From Oscillospiraceae bacterium (GTDB lineage: Bacteria; Bacillota; Clostridia; Oscillospirales; UBA929), in assembly GCA_031282535.1 (NCBI GenBank), contig JAITDM010000174.1, positions 1 through 7,297 on the forward strand: a stretch of DNA of 7,297 bases, in the 5' to 3' direction. This document shows positions 1 to 7,080 of this stretch, in pieces. The first letter of the stretch is position 1; each line of letters opens with the position of its first letter. Both the position numbers and the translations under genes were made by a program. The notes beneath the pieces are model-generated. The model was given only the letters and a program-made list of their open reading frames with translations, searched no databases and was not told the DNA's origin.

Positions 1-1007
1 CCTTTGCCCTCGTCGATGATCCGCTCGGCCTCCTCGACGGAAAACGGTTTTTTGTAAGGGCGCGCGGAAATCAAGGCGTCGTATACGTCGGCGATCGCCA
101 TCAGACGTCCCTCCAAAGGAATTTCTTTGCCACTGAGACCGGCCGGATACCCGGAACCGTCCCATTTTTCGTGGTGCGTGCCCGCGATGATTTTTGCGTG
201 GTGCAAAAACGCGTTTTCCGCCGTGGTCTGTTCGATCCGCCGGATGACATCCACCCCGACCGACGCGTGATTTTTCATCTCCTCAAATTCCTCCGGCGTG
301 AGCCGGCCGGGCTTGTTCAAAATCAGATCACTGATGGCAATTTTTCCCACATCGTGGAGCTGCGCCGAGGGAAGCAGAAAGTCCAGATCCCAGCCGGAGA
401 TCTCTTCCTGGTAGATGTCTTCCTCCAACAGCTTGTCCAGCAACAGTTTCAGGTATTTCTGCGTGCGGATCACGTGGCCGCCGGTCAGCCCGTCACGAAA
501 TTCCACCATCTCAGCCACCGTGCTGAGCACCGCGTTTTGCAGCTCCACAACCTGCGCGGTCTTTTGCTGGACCATCTCTTGCAGATTGTCGTTGTAATGC
601 TTCAGCTCTTTTTTCTGCGACACGATCAGCAGGTGATTTTCAATGCGTTTGAGCAGCAGCGGCGCGCTGAAGGGTTTCGTCACATAGTCTATGGCGCCGA
701 GACGCAGCCCCTCCAGTTCGCTGTCTTCGCCGATCTTTGAGGTCAGAAAGATGATCGGAATGTCCGCCGTCTTTTCATCGCCTTTGAGGATTCGAATGGC
801 CGTGTATCCGTCCATGTCCGGCATTTCAATGTCCAAAAGAATCAGATCAGGCGTTACGTTTTTTAAGATTTCAAAAAGTTTGGCCGCCGAGGGGATGGGG
901 TATACTTCATAGATGCTTTTCAGCATGTTCTTGCCAATGGTGAGATTGGCCATGTTGTCGTCCACCAGCATGACCTTGTAGCGTCTGTTTTCTATTGTGC
1001 TTTCCAT
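1..1007 (-). CDS. Response regulator with HD-GYP c-di-GMP phosphodiesterase domain (3' end missing)
   Basis: This is a cytoplasmic two-component response regulator whose output domain is predicted to hydrolyse cyclic di-GMP. The visible 335 residues begin with a receiver domain (about 10-125): acidic pair D16-D17, phosphoacceptor D59 in LLDIEMPDMDG, T89, and K111 in VTKPF. A helical linker (about 126-160) leads to an HD-GYP domain with E169-F-R-D172...TGGH178, the HD pair in LHDVGK (H218-D219), H247, H278-H279 and the GYP signature in WDGSGYP (286-288). All metal-binding positions I can recognise are present, so it should be catalytically active. The ATG at 1007 has AAAGGAG (1011-1017) 3 bases upstream of the gap to the start, a good site. 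The window edge cuts it, probably 15-30 residues before the end, judged from usual family length. It lies 128 bases downstream of the hybrid kinase on the same strand and is its likely partner (inference). Confidence 0.95.
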   Translation of the reverse strand, partial: MESTIENRRYKVMLVDDNMANLTIGKNMLKSIYEVYPIPSAAKLFEILKNVTPDLILLDIEMPDMDGYTAIRILKGDEKTADIPIIFLTSKIGEDSELEGLRLGAIDYVTKPFSAPLLLKRIENHLLIVSQKKELKHYNDNLQEMVQQKTAQVVELQNAVLSTVAEMVEFRDGLTGGHVIRTQKYLKLLLDKLLEEDIYQEEISGWDLDFLLPSAQLHDVGKIAISDLILNKPGRLTPEEFEEMKNHASVGVDVIRRIEQTTAENAFLHHAKIIAGTHHEKWDGSGYPAGLSGKEIPLEGRLMAIADVYDALISARPYKKPFSVEEAERIIDEGK

Positions 1008-1030
1008 CGTGCGCTCCTTTGCAATCCTGT

Positions 1031-1070
1031 GCCGGCCGCCCCGGGCGTCTTGGGCCCGCGGTTTTCCGGC
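1031..1070 (-). promoter_or_regulatory. G+C-rich hairpin in the leader of the HD-GYP regulator gene
   Basis: Read on the minus strand, three stem segments nest: GCCGG (1070-1066) with CCGGC (1035-1031), then CCG with CGG, then CGGGC with GCCCG around a 7-base loop. An AAAA bulge and a GGG bulge separate them, giving 13 G-C pairs in total. The hairpin ends about 14 bases before the AAAGGAG site of the regulator. No U-run follows, so it does not look like an intrinsic terminator. It could be a transcript-stability element, a processing site or a modulator of regulator expression relative to the kinase. The pairing is visible in the sequence; any role is inference. Confidence 0.45.
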
Positions 1071-1074
1071 GTTA

Positions 1075-1110
1075 TTGATACCTCCCCTCTACCCTGTCTC
1101 TCTGTATCAA
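1075..1110 (-). repeat. 7-bp inverted repeat around a purine-rich loop
   Basis: TTGATAC and GTATCAA (1075-1081 and 1104-1110) form a perfect 7-bp inverted repeat. They enclose 22 bases that are almost all pyrimidine on the plus strand, hence purine in the minus-strand transcript. That loop contains a Shine-Dalgarno-like AGGGGAGG with no start codon at a suitable distance. The repeat abuts the G+C-rich hairpin at 1031-1070. It could be an RNA hairpin or a dyad bound by a regulator. Confidence 0.4.
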
Positions 1111-1116
1111 AATTCA

Positions 1117-1140
1117 TGTCTCTAAACATCTGTCTCTAAA
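1117..1140 (-). repeat. Short direct repeat over the kinase stop codon
   Basis: TTTAGAGACA on the minus strand occurs twice, at 1140-1131 and 1126-1117, with a 4-base spacer. The first copy contains the TAG stop of the kinase gene. It may be a simple duplication; no function is evident. Confidence 0.4.
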
Positions 1141-3943
1141 AAGCGGACAATCTCTCCTGAATCTGTTGCAGGTCCATCAGGGCTACGCGGTCCCTCAGCC
1201 ACGAGATCAAGTCCGATTGGGTCTCGTATTCATAGCCTTCCAGCTCCTCCATGGCCTTGTCCACGCCGTCCATGTCGAAGTGCGCGCAAGCCTCCTGCAG
1301 CCGATGCAGCGTGCCGGCGTCCGGCGCTTCCTTTTTGGCCTTTTGGGTTTCCGCGTCCACCGTTTTCAGCATGGCGGACAGCTCCGAGATCAGCTGCTCG
1401 GCGGCCCGGATAAACGCCTCGTTGTTGGCCTTGACAAAGGCGATGTCTCCGGCCTTGGCCGCGTGCTCCAGCGCCTCCGCCTGCTTGCCCACCGCGTCGG
1501 CGCAAATGCCGTAGCTGCTGCCCTTGATGCCGTGCACGACGACCGCGTACGCCGGCAGCGTTTCTTCGCTGCACGCGCGCACCTGATCGAGCAGGGGGGA
1601 CGTGTTCTCGGCGTAAGAGCGCAGCACTTCGATCAGGGAGTCCTCATCGTCCCAAAACCGCTCCAGCCCCTTTTTCCAGTCGAGGCCGGCGATGTTCCAG
1701 GTTTTCGCCGGCCCTGCCGGGGCGGGCGCCGCCTCCTGGCTCCCCTGCTCCGCCGCCGTTTCCTCCTGGGCGGCGGCGAGCGCCTCCTCCTGCTCCTTGT
1801 CGCGCACCCACCGCCGGATCAATTCGTCCATCCGCCCGATGTCGATGGGCTTGGAGAGAAACGCCTGAAAACCGTGCCGCAGGAACATCTCCTCGTTGCC
1901 GATGATCGCGTTGGCCGTCAAGGCGATGATCGGCACATTTTTTGCGTAGTCCGTTCCGATTTCTTCCCGGATGATGCGCACGGCCTCAATGCCGTCCATA
2001 CCCGGCATCATATGATCCATAAAGATGGCGTTGTAGTGCACCTTCTCGTTTCGCACGAGCTCAATGGCCTGCGGACCGCTGGTCACGCAGTCCACCTGCA
2101 TGCCATAGGATTTCATCATGCCCCTGGCGACATCCAAATTGGTGGACACGTCGTCCACCACCAGCACTTTGGCGTAGGGCAGCCGGATGCGTACCAGCTT
2201 CGCGTGCCACGTGCGCTTTTGCTCCAGATACTCGAAGTGCTCCAGATGTTCCGTCACCTCGCGCCCGAGCGGCACGTCCGATACGAATCCCTGCCGGAAG
2301 CGCACGGAGAAGACGCTGCCTTTTCCATATTCGCTCGTCACCGCGATGTGACCGTCCATCATCTCCGTGACCCTCTTGGTGATGGCGAGGCCCAGCCCGG
2401 TGCCCTCGATGGTGCGGTTGCTCTTGGTGTCCACCTGATTGTAATCGGAAAACAGCTTTTCCACATCTTCCGGACGGATGCCGATGCCGGAATCTTTTAC
2501 GCTGGATACCACCCAGACGTTTTCGCCGTCCCTCTCGCAGGAAAGGTGCCACTCCACGGTGCCCTCTTTCGTATATTTGAACGCGTTGCTGAGCAGGTTG
2601 TTGAAGACGCCCTTCACCTTCAGCTCGTCCCCGAATAGCCGGCACGGCAGCGCCGGGTCGATGATCGGGATGAATTTGATGGACTTGTCCCCAATGCGCA
2701 TGATGTTCAAAGAGATCGTATCGTTGATCATGCTTGGCACATCGTATTCGACCGGAATGAGTTCAAATTTCCCGGATTCGATCTTGGAGATATCCAGGAG
2801 ATCGTTGACAATACCAAGCAGCGTGGCGCCGGAGCTATGTATCTTTTCAAGGTTTTCCCGAAGCTCCCCGTCCGCGATCCCCTCGTTCAAAATCAGCTCG
2901 GAAAGGCCGATGATCGCGTTGAGCGGGGTGCGCATTTCGTGGCTTGTGTTGGCCAAAAACCGGCTCTTGGCCTCGGAGGCGTGCTTGGCCACCTCATTCA
3001 GTTCGGCCAGACTTTCGTTTTGTTCGTTGATCTTGTTGAAGGGCTTCGCCAGGTTGCCGGAGAGCAGCAGAGACACCAAAAATCCGAGGGCCAGAAAAAT
3101 GAGCGCGGTGAGCGTCAGGCCATGCTGCACATACGTGGTCGGACTCTCCGAGAGCGGCGCCGTCACGCCCAGCACCCACCCCACGCTCGACCCCGTGTTC
3201 GACGTGTAGAAACAGATGTTTTCGACATCCAGATAGTTGTATTCCCCCACGCCGCGGCCGCCCTGGATCATCTGGCTGTAAAATTCACCCATTTCTTGGA
3301 CGCTCGGATCTGTTTGGGCCCGTTCGATGTAGTTGTGGCGTTCCTCCACCATGAACGGGCGAATGTTCGCGATCATCGTGCCTTCCCCGTCCAAAATGAA
3401 AATATTCCCCGTTTTCCAAATCCGGAAGCCGGACAGCAAATCGCTGAACAGATCGCCGGGTACCGTCGCGGACAGCACGCGCGTCCCCATCGGCACGCAG
3501 ACGTCGAACACGAGCACCCCGCTTGGATCCCGTCTGGTCGTTGAGATGACGGACTCCCCCGCAAAAGCCTTTTCGATAAAACTGCCGCCGAGCAGGCTGA
3601 GCGGCGCCGGCGCAAAGCCGCAGGACGTCATGATCTGTTCGCGGTCAAACACCGTCAGCGCCAGGAACGTCTCGTGGGCGGCCAGCTGCTCTTCCAGCAG
3701 CAGGCCCAGCATCTCATCCGGCGTGCCCAGCAGGTACTGCGAGACGGAAAAGACGTCGGCCTTCAGCAGCGCGATCTGCGTGCTGATCAAGTCGTCCGCG
3801 ATTTCGCCGATCACTTCTATGTGACTTTTGACCGTTTCGACAATGTTGTTTTGCGTGAAGATAAGTCCCATGCCCAAGTTGGCCGTGGTGATGACCACCA
3901 CGATGAGCATGATCACAAGAATGATTTTGACACGGATCGACAT
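1136..3943 (-). CDS. Membrane hybrid sensor histidine kinase (Cache-HisKA-HATPase-REC-HPt)
   Basis: This 935-residue protein is a membrane sensor kinase carrying its own phosphorelay. In order: transmembrane segment about 6-28; an extracellular region about 30-272 resembling a double Cache ligand-binding domain (for example GNIFILDGEGTMIAN); transmembrane segment about 275-297; a short coiled linker; HisKA with phosphoacceptor H335 in NTSHEMRTP; HATPase with the N box around N453, G1 box DSGIG (484-488) and G2 box GTGLGL (514-519); a receiver with D597-D598, phosphoacceptor D643 in MDHMMPGMDG and K698; an Ala/Glu/Gln-rich linker about 716-748; an HPt domain with H804 in VVHGIKGSS; and an unassigned helical tail of roughly 60 residues. 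No full HAMP domain fits between 297 and 335. I chose ATG 3943 (GAGGA 7 bases upstream, then directly into the membrane helix) over an in-frame TTG at 4000 that has only a weak site. All catalytic residues are present. The ligand is unknown. The HD-GYP regulator next to it is the likely phosphate acceptor (inference). Confidence 0.95.
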   Translation of the reverse strand: MSIRVKIILVIMLIVVVITTANLGMGLIFTQNNIVETVKSHIEVIGEIADDLISTQIALLKADVFSVSQYLLGTPDEMLGLLLEEQLAAHETFLALTVFDREQIMTSCGFAPAPLSLLGGSFIEKAFAGESVISTTRRDPSGVLVFDVCVPMGTRVLSATVPGDLFSDLLSGFRIWKTGNIFILDGEGTMIANIRPFMVEERHNYIERAQTDPSVQEMGEFYSQMIQGGRGVGEYNYLDVENICFYTSNTGSSVGWVLGVTAPLSESPTTYVQHGLTLTALIFLALGFLVSLLLSGNLAKPFNKINEQNESLAELNEVAKHASEAKSRFLANTSHEMRTPLNAIIGLSELILNEGIADGELRENLEKIHSSGATLLGIVNDLLDISKIESGKFELIPVEYDVPSMINDTISLNIMRIGDKSIKFIPIIDPALPCRLFGDELKVKGVFNNLLSNAFKYTKEGTVEWHLSCERDGENVWVVSSVKDSGIGIRPEDVEKLFSDYNQVDTKSNRTIEGTGLGLAITKRVTEMMDGHIAVTSEYGKGSVFSVRFRQGFVSDVPLGREVTEHLEHFEYLEQKRTWHAKLVRIRLPYAKVLVVDDVSTNLDVARGMMKSYGMQVDCVTSGPQAIELVRNEKVHYNAIFMDHMMPGMDGIEAVRIIREEIGTDYAKNVPIIALTANAIIGNEEMFLRHGFQAFLSKPIDIGRMDELIRRWVRDKEQEEALAAAQEETAAEQGSQEAAPAPAGPAKTWNIAGLDWKKGLERFWDDEDSLIEVLRSYAENTSPLLDQVRACSEETLPAYAVVVHGIKGSSYGICADAVGKQAEALEHAAKAGDIAFVKANNEAFIRAAEQLISELSAMLKTVDAETQKAKKEAPDAGTLHRLQEACAHFDMDGVDKAMEELEGYEYETQSDLISWLRDRVALMDLQQIQERLSAF

Positions 3944-4035
3944 AGTGCGTTCCTCACACGTTCCGAAGCGGCGCCGCCGGGCCGCCGCTTGTTTTTTCAA
4001 AAAATTTCCAGTCTGTACTTTCTATAGTATCGAAA

Positions 4036-4084
4036 GAAACAGGGATGGAATTTATTCCCTCCCTGTTTCCGTCCGTTTTTTTTT
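4036..4084 (-). terminator. Terminator-like hairpin downstream of purB, possibly bidirectional
   Basis: Bases 4036-4051 and 4054-4069 form a 16-position stem with one mismatch (outer part GAAACAGGGA with TCCCTGTTTC). On the minus strand, the direction of purB, the stem is followed by the short T-rich TTTCGATA. On the plus strand a T9 run (4076-4084) follows after a 6-base gap. Its position after purB and before the kinase start suggests it ends the aminotransferase-purB transcript, perhaps working in both directions. The stem is certain from the sequence; efficiency is inference. Confidence 0.6.
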
Positions 4085-4087
4085 ACG

Positions 4088-4113
4088 GCGCCCCACCCCG
4101 GCCAAAGGGGCGC
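4088..4113 (-). other. G+C-rich hairpin just after the purB stop
   Basis: GCGCCCC (4088-4094) pairs perfectly with GGGGCGC (4107-4113) around a 12-base loop. On the minus strand it begins 4 bases after the purB TGA and is followed by CGT and an A9 run, not by T, so alone it is a poor intrinsic terminator. It may protect the 3' end of the transcript or pause polymerase ahead of the hairpin at 4036-4069. Confidence 0.45.
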
Positions 4114-4117
4114 GGGC

Positions 4118-5551
4118 TCAGCGGCGCACGGCCGTGTCGACGTCCTCTTCGGGGTACGCCGAGAGTCTGGGCCGGACCACGCCGCGCAGAAATTCTTCCA
4201 CTTGCGCCGGCGCGCGGCCCACGTAGCGTTCCGGCGCCAGGCCGGCCTCGATTTCGGCCAGGGTCAGCCCGAAGGCCGGGTCGCCGGCGATGCGGGCCGC
4301 CAGGTCGTTCGGTTCGCCCCGGTCCTTCACCGCGCGGCCGGCCTCGATCGAGTGTACCCGGATGCGCTCGTGCAGCGCCTGCCGGTCGCCGCCGCGCGCC
4401 ACCGCGTCCATCAGGATATTTTCGGTGGCCATAAACGGCAGTTCCGCCCCGATGTGCCGCCGGATCACCGGTTCGTGTACCGTGAGCCCGCGCGCCACAT
4501 TGTCGTAGAGATTCAAAATGGCGTCCACCGCCAAAAACGCCTCCGGCACGGCGATGCGCTTGTTGGCGGAGTCGTCCAGCGTGCGCTCGAACCACTGGGT
4601 CGAGGCCGTCATCGCCGTGTTCAGCGCGTCCACGCAGACATAGCGCGCCAGCGACGCGATCCGTTCGCAGCGCATAGGGTTGCGCTTGTACGGCATGGCG
4701 GAGGAACCGACCTGGCCGGCCTCGAAGGGTTCTTCGATCTCCTTGAGGTGGGACAGCAGGCGGATGTCGGAGGCAAATTTCGCCGCGCTCTGCGCGACCC
4801 CGGAGAGGGTGTCGAGCACGAAGGCGTCCACCTTGCGCGAGTACGTCTGCCCGGAGACGGGCACGACGCCGTCGAAGTCCAACGCCCGGGCGATGGACTC
4901 TTCCAGCGCCCGCACTTTGTCGTGGTCGCCGTGGAAGAGCGCCAAAAAGCTGGCCTGCGTGCCCGTGGTGCCCTTGGAGCCGAGCAGTTTCAGCGCGCCG
5001 ATCCGGTGCTCCAGCTCGTCCAGGTCGAGCAGCAGGTCGTAGAGCCACAATGTCGCGCGCTTGCCCACCGTGGTCAGCTGGGCCGGCTGGAAGTGCGTGA
5101 ATCCCAGCGTGGGCATGTCCTTGTATGTCGCGGCGAAACGCGCGAGCGCGCGCGCCGTGCGCACCACTTTGTCCCGCACGAGGCGCAGCGCGTCCCGCAT
5201 GAGCAGGATGTCCGTGTTGTCGCCCACGTAGCAGCTCGTGGCGCCCAGGTGGAGGATCGGCCGCGCGAGGGGGCACTGCTCCCCATAGGCGTGGATGTGC
5301 GCCATGACGTCGTGGCGCAGGCGTTCTTCCCAGTACGCGGCCCGGTCGTAATTGATCTCGTCGCGAAAGCGCTCCATCTCGTCGATCTGTTCCTGTGTGA
5401 TCGGCAGGCCCAGCGCCCGCTCGGCCCGCGCCAGCGCGATCCACAGCCGCCGCCAGGTGGAAAATTTCACATCGGGGGAAAACAGCCGCAGCATGGCGCG
5501 GCTCGCGTAGCGCTCCGCCAGCGGGCTTTCGTAACGGTCGCGCGCGCTCAT
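4118..5551 (-). CDS. purB: Adenylosuccinate lyase
   Basis: PurB is a cytosolic, usually homotetrameric lyase of the fumarase/aspartase superfamily. It acts twice in purine synthesis, splitting SAICAR to AICAR and adenylosuccinate to AMP, releasing fumarate each time. The 477 residues are full length for the Clostridial form. Visible landmarks are the N-terminal RYESPLAERYASRAM, HLGATSCYVGDN with H101, the probable general-acid H153 in GFTHFQPAQLTT, and the superfamily signature GSSAMPYKRNP, whose S283-S284 sit on the flexible catalytic loop. The ATG at 5551 follows GGAGGA closely and overlaps the aminotransferase stop by 4 bases (ATGA), so a longer in-frame reading from 5812 that would run inside the aminotransferase gene is unlikely. 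Translation is probably coupled to the upstream gene. No break or missing key residue is seen. Confidence 0.97.
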   Translation of the reverse strand: MSARDRYESPLAERYASRAMLRLFSPDVKFSTWRRLWIALARAERALGLPITQEQIDEMERFRDEINYDRAAYWEERLRHDVMAHIHAYGEQCPLARPILHLGATSCYVGDNTDILLMRDALRLVRDKVVRTARALARFAATYKDMPTLGFTHFQPAQLTTVGKRATLWLYDLLLDLDELEHRIGALKLLGSKGTTGTQASFLALFHGDHDKVRALEESIARALDFDGVVPVSGQTYSRKVDAFVLDTLSGVAQSAAKFASDIRLLSHLKEIEEPFEAGQVGSSAMPYKRNPMRCERIASLARYVCVDALNTAMTASTQWFERTLDDSANKRIAVPEAFLAVDAILNLYDNVARGLTVHEPVIRRHIGAELPFMATENILMDAVARGGDRQALHERIRVHSIEAGRAVKDRGEPNDLAARIAGDPAFGLTLAEIEAGLAPERYVGRAPAQVEEFLRGVVRPRLSAYPEEDVDTAVRR

Positions 5552-6831
5552 TCTCTCTCCTCCAGCCGCTTTTCGACATACGCCAGCTTGGCGCAGACGC
5601 AGAGCAGTTCCATCGAGACCCGCAGCTCGTCGACCGGCGGATAGGTGGGCGCGATGCGCAGGTCCGCGTCGTGCGGGTCGCGCTTGTAGGGCCAGGTCGC
5701 GCCGGCCCCCGTCATGATGACGCCGGCCTCCCCCATCAGCGCGACGGTGCGCCGCGCGGTGCCGGGCGTGAGCACCAAGCTGACGAAGTATCCGCCGCGG
5801 GGCGCGTGCCACGAGGCGAGGTTCGCGAGGCCTTCCGAGAGCACCCGGTCCACGGTCTCAAACTTGGGCCGGAGAAGCGCCGCGTGGCGCCGCATGTGGG
5901 CGCGCACGCCGTCGATGTCCCCAAAATAACGCACATGGCGGAGCTGGTTCAGTTTGTCGAAGCCGATGGTCTGAAAGAAGATTGCCTGCCTCGCCTGCGC
6001 CAGCGTCTGCGGGCCCGCCGCGAGCGCGGAGATCCCCGCGCCGGGGAACGTCACCTTGGAGGTGGAGGCGAACTGGACGACGAGCTCGGGGTGGCCCGCC
6101 TGCGCGCAGGCCTGCCAGATGCCGGTGAGCGGCGGCGCGTCCTCATAGAGCGCGTGCACCGCGTAGGCGTTGTCCCAAAACACCCGGAAATCGGGCGCGG
6201 CGGGGGTGAGCGCCGCAATGGCGCGCACGGTTTCGTCGCTGTACACATAGCCCTGTGGATTGGAAAATCTTGGAATACACCACATGCCTTTGACGGCGGG
6301 GTCGGCGATGAGGGACCGCACCGCCGCCATGTCCGGGCCGTCCGGGTGCATGTCCACGGGGATCATCTCGATACCGAAGTGTTCGCAGACGGAGAAGTGG
6401 CGGTCGTAGCCGGGCGAGGGGCAGAGGAACTTGACGTTTCCCTGCCGCATCCACGGCTGCGAGCCGCCGCCCATGCCGTGGGTCATGGCGCGGGCGATGG
6501 TGTCGAACATCAGATTGAGGCTGGAGTTGCCGCCCACGATCACGGTTTCCGGGGGCGTGTCCATGATGTCCGCCATCAGCGCTTTGGCTTCCGGCAGCCC
6601 GTCCGGCACCCCGTAGGTGCGGGTTTCGACCCCGCCGATCTTGCAGGCGCCGCCCTGTGTGACGGCGGTGAGCAGCCCCTCGGACAGGTCGAGCTGGTCG
6701 AGCCCGGGCACGCCTCTGGCCATGTTGAGCTGCAGGCCTTTTTGCCTGTAACTTTCATACGTCTTTTGCAATTCCGCTTGCCGTGCGCGCAGATCCTCTC
6801 TGCTGAATTCAGACCAAGCCGGCACAATCAT
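5548..6831 (-). CDS. PLP-dependent aminotransferase, probable type Ic aspartate aminotransferase
   Basis: A fold-type I PLP enzyme of 427 residues resembling the type Ic aspartate aminotransferases (the Pfam family once called Aminotran_MocR), which exchange aspartate and 2-oxoglutarate with oxaloacetate and glutamate. Visible landmarks: the glycine-rich cofactor loop VIVGGNSSLNLM (about 97-108), N191 in SNPQGYVYS, D220 and Y223 in FWDNAYAVH, the Schiff-base K259 in ASTSKVTFPGAG, and R392 in LRIAPTYP, the usual carboxylate-binding arginine. There is no DNA-binding domain, so it is not a MocR regulator despite the old family name. It is the first gene of an operon with purB, overlapping it by 4 bases. 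ATG 6831 lies only 2 bases after AAGGAG; an in-frame GTG at 6825 (codon 3) lies 8 bases after it and is a real alternative. The family is clear; aspartate as substrate is inferred from family and neighbour. Confidence 0.9.
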   Translation of the reverse strand: MIVPAWSEFSREDLRARQAELQKTYESYRQKGLQLNMARGVPGLDQLDLSEGLLTAVTQGGACKIGGVETRTYGVPDGLPEAKALMADIMDTPPETVIVGGNSSLNLMFDTIARAMTHGMGGGSQPWMRQGNVKFLCPSPGYDRHFSVCEHFGIEMIPVDMHPDGPDMAAVRSLIADPAVKGMWCIPRFSNPQGYVYSDETVRAIAALTPAAPDFRVFWDNAYAVHALYEDAPPLTGIWQACAQAGHPELVVQFASTSKVTFPGAGISALAAGPQTLAQARQAIFFQTIGFDKLNQLRHVRYFGDIDGVRAHMRRHAALLRPKFETVDRVLSEGLANLASWHAPRGGYFVSLVLTPGTARRTVALMGEAGVIMTGAGATWPYKRDPHDADLRIAPTYPPVDELRVSMELLCVCAKLAYVEKRLEERE

Positions 6832-6833
6832 CT

Positions 6834-6839
6834 CTCCTT
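6834..6839 (-). promoter_or_regulatory. Ribosome binding site that bears on the aminotransferase start
   Basis: AAGGAG on the minus strand ends 2 bases before ATG 6831 and 8 bases before GTG 6825. Spacing favours the GTG; codon type favours the ATG. The choice changes the protein by two residues only. Confidence 0.7.
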
Positions 6840-6909
6840 ACGCATCCCAGACCCACGGGCCCAGACGGGCATTTTTGAAAGTCTGAGGGTGTTCCACTTG
6901 CATATTACT

Positions 6910-6938
6910 ATCATATGTCATGGGCATGGAGATGTCAA
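6910..6938 (-). promoter_or_regulatory. Housekeeping sigma promoter for the aminotransferase-purB operon
   Basis: On the minus strand a perfect -35 TTGACA (6938-6933), a 17-base spacer and a -10 TATGAT (6915-6910), one base from TATAAT, form a near-consensus sigma-A/sigma-70 promoter. Transcription should begin near 6903, giving a leader of about 70 bases before the aminotransferase start. Such a strong match suggests constitutive or repressor-controlled expression. No known purine-repressor or purine-riboswitch sequence was recognised nearby. Confidence 0.8.
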
Positions 6939-7030
6939 TTGGGAAATGGGTGAGAAATGCTTCACTTGGCGGGGCCGCGCGGCATATGGTGGCGTTGAGT
7001 GCCCAGCGCACGCCGCCGGTCTCAAGTTGG

Positions 7031-7077
7031 CGGACGGAGCGCCTGCGGCGGGACGTGGCCCGCCGGGTGTCCGTCCG
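7031..7077 (+). promoter_or_regulatory. Two-tier stem-loop in the leader of the CDF transporter gene
   Basis: An outer perfect stem CGGACGG (7031-7037) with CCGTCCG (7071-7077) encloses an inner perfect stem CGGCGGG (7046-7052) with CCCGCCG (7059-7065). The apical loop is ACGTGG and the internal loop is asymmetric (8 and 5 bases). It ends 20 bases before the ATG. CCGCC at 7013-7017 could pair instead with GGCGG at 7029-7033, disrupting the outer stem. It did not match my recollection of the yybP-ykoY manganese or NiCo riboswitch consensus. A cis-regulatory RNA is plausible, but G+C-rich sequence makes stems by chance. Confidence 0.45.
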
Positions 7078-7080
7078 AGA

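Noticed and set aside
1166..2638. Long plus-strand open frame (490 codons) opposite the kinase gene
   Set aside because: It is the antisense shadow of a G+C-rich gene. The kinase frame on the other strand shows every expected motif, and the plus-strand translation resembles no protein family I know.
3944..4000. N-terminal extension of the kinase from TTG 4000
   Set aside because: It has only a weak ribosome binding site and adds an Arg/Ala-rich stretch before the membrane helix. ATG 3943 has GAGGA at good spacing.
4022..4032. TACTAT/TATAGA -10-like sequence upstream of the kinase
   Set aside because: No matching -35 box at 16-18 bases, so I do not call a promoter there, although the kinase probably has its own start in this gap.
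4083..5579. Alternative minus-strand frame (498 codons) overlapping purB
   Set aside because: Out-of-frame reading of purB, rich in Arg, Gly and Ala, with no recognisable motif.
4202..5644. Long plus-strand open frame (480 codons) opposite purB
   Set aside because: Antisense shadow caused by strong third-position G+C bias; the minus strand encodes an unmistakable PurB.
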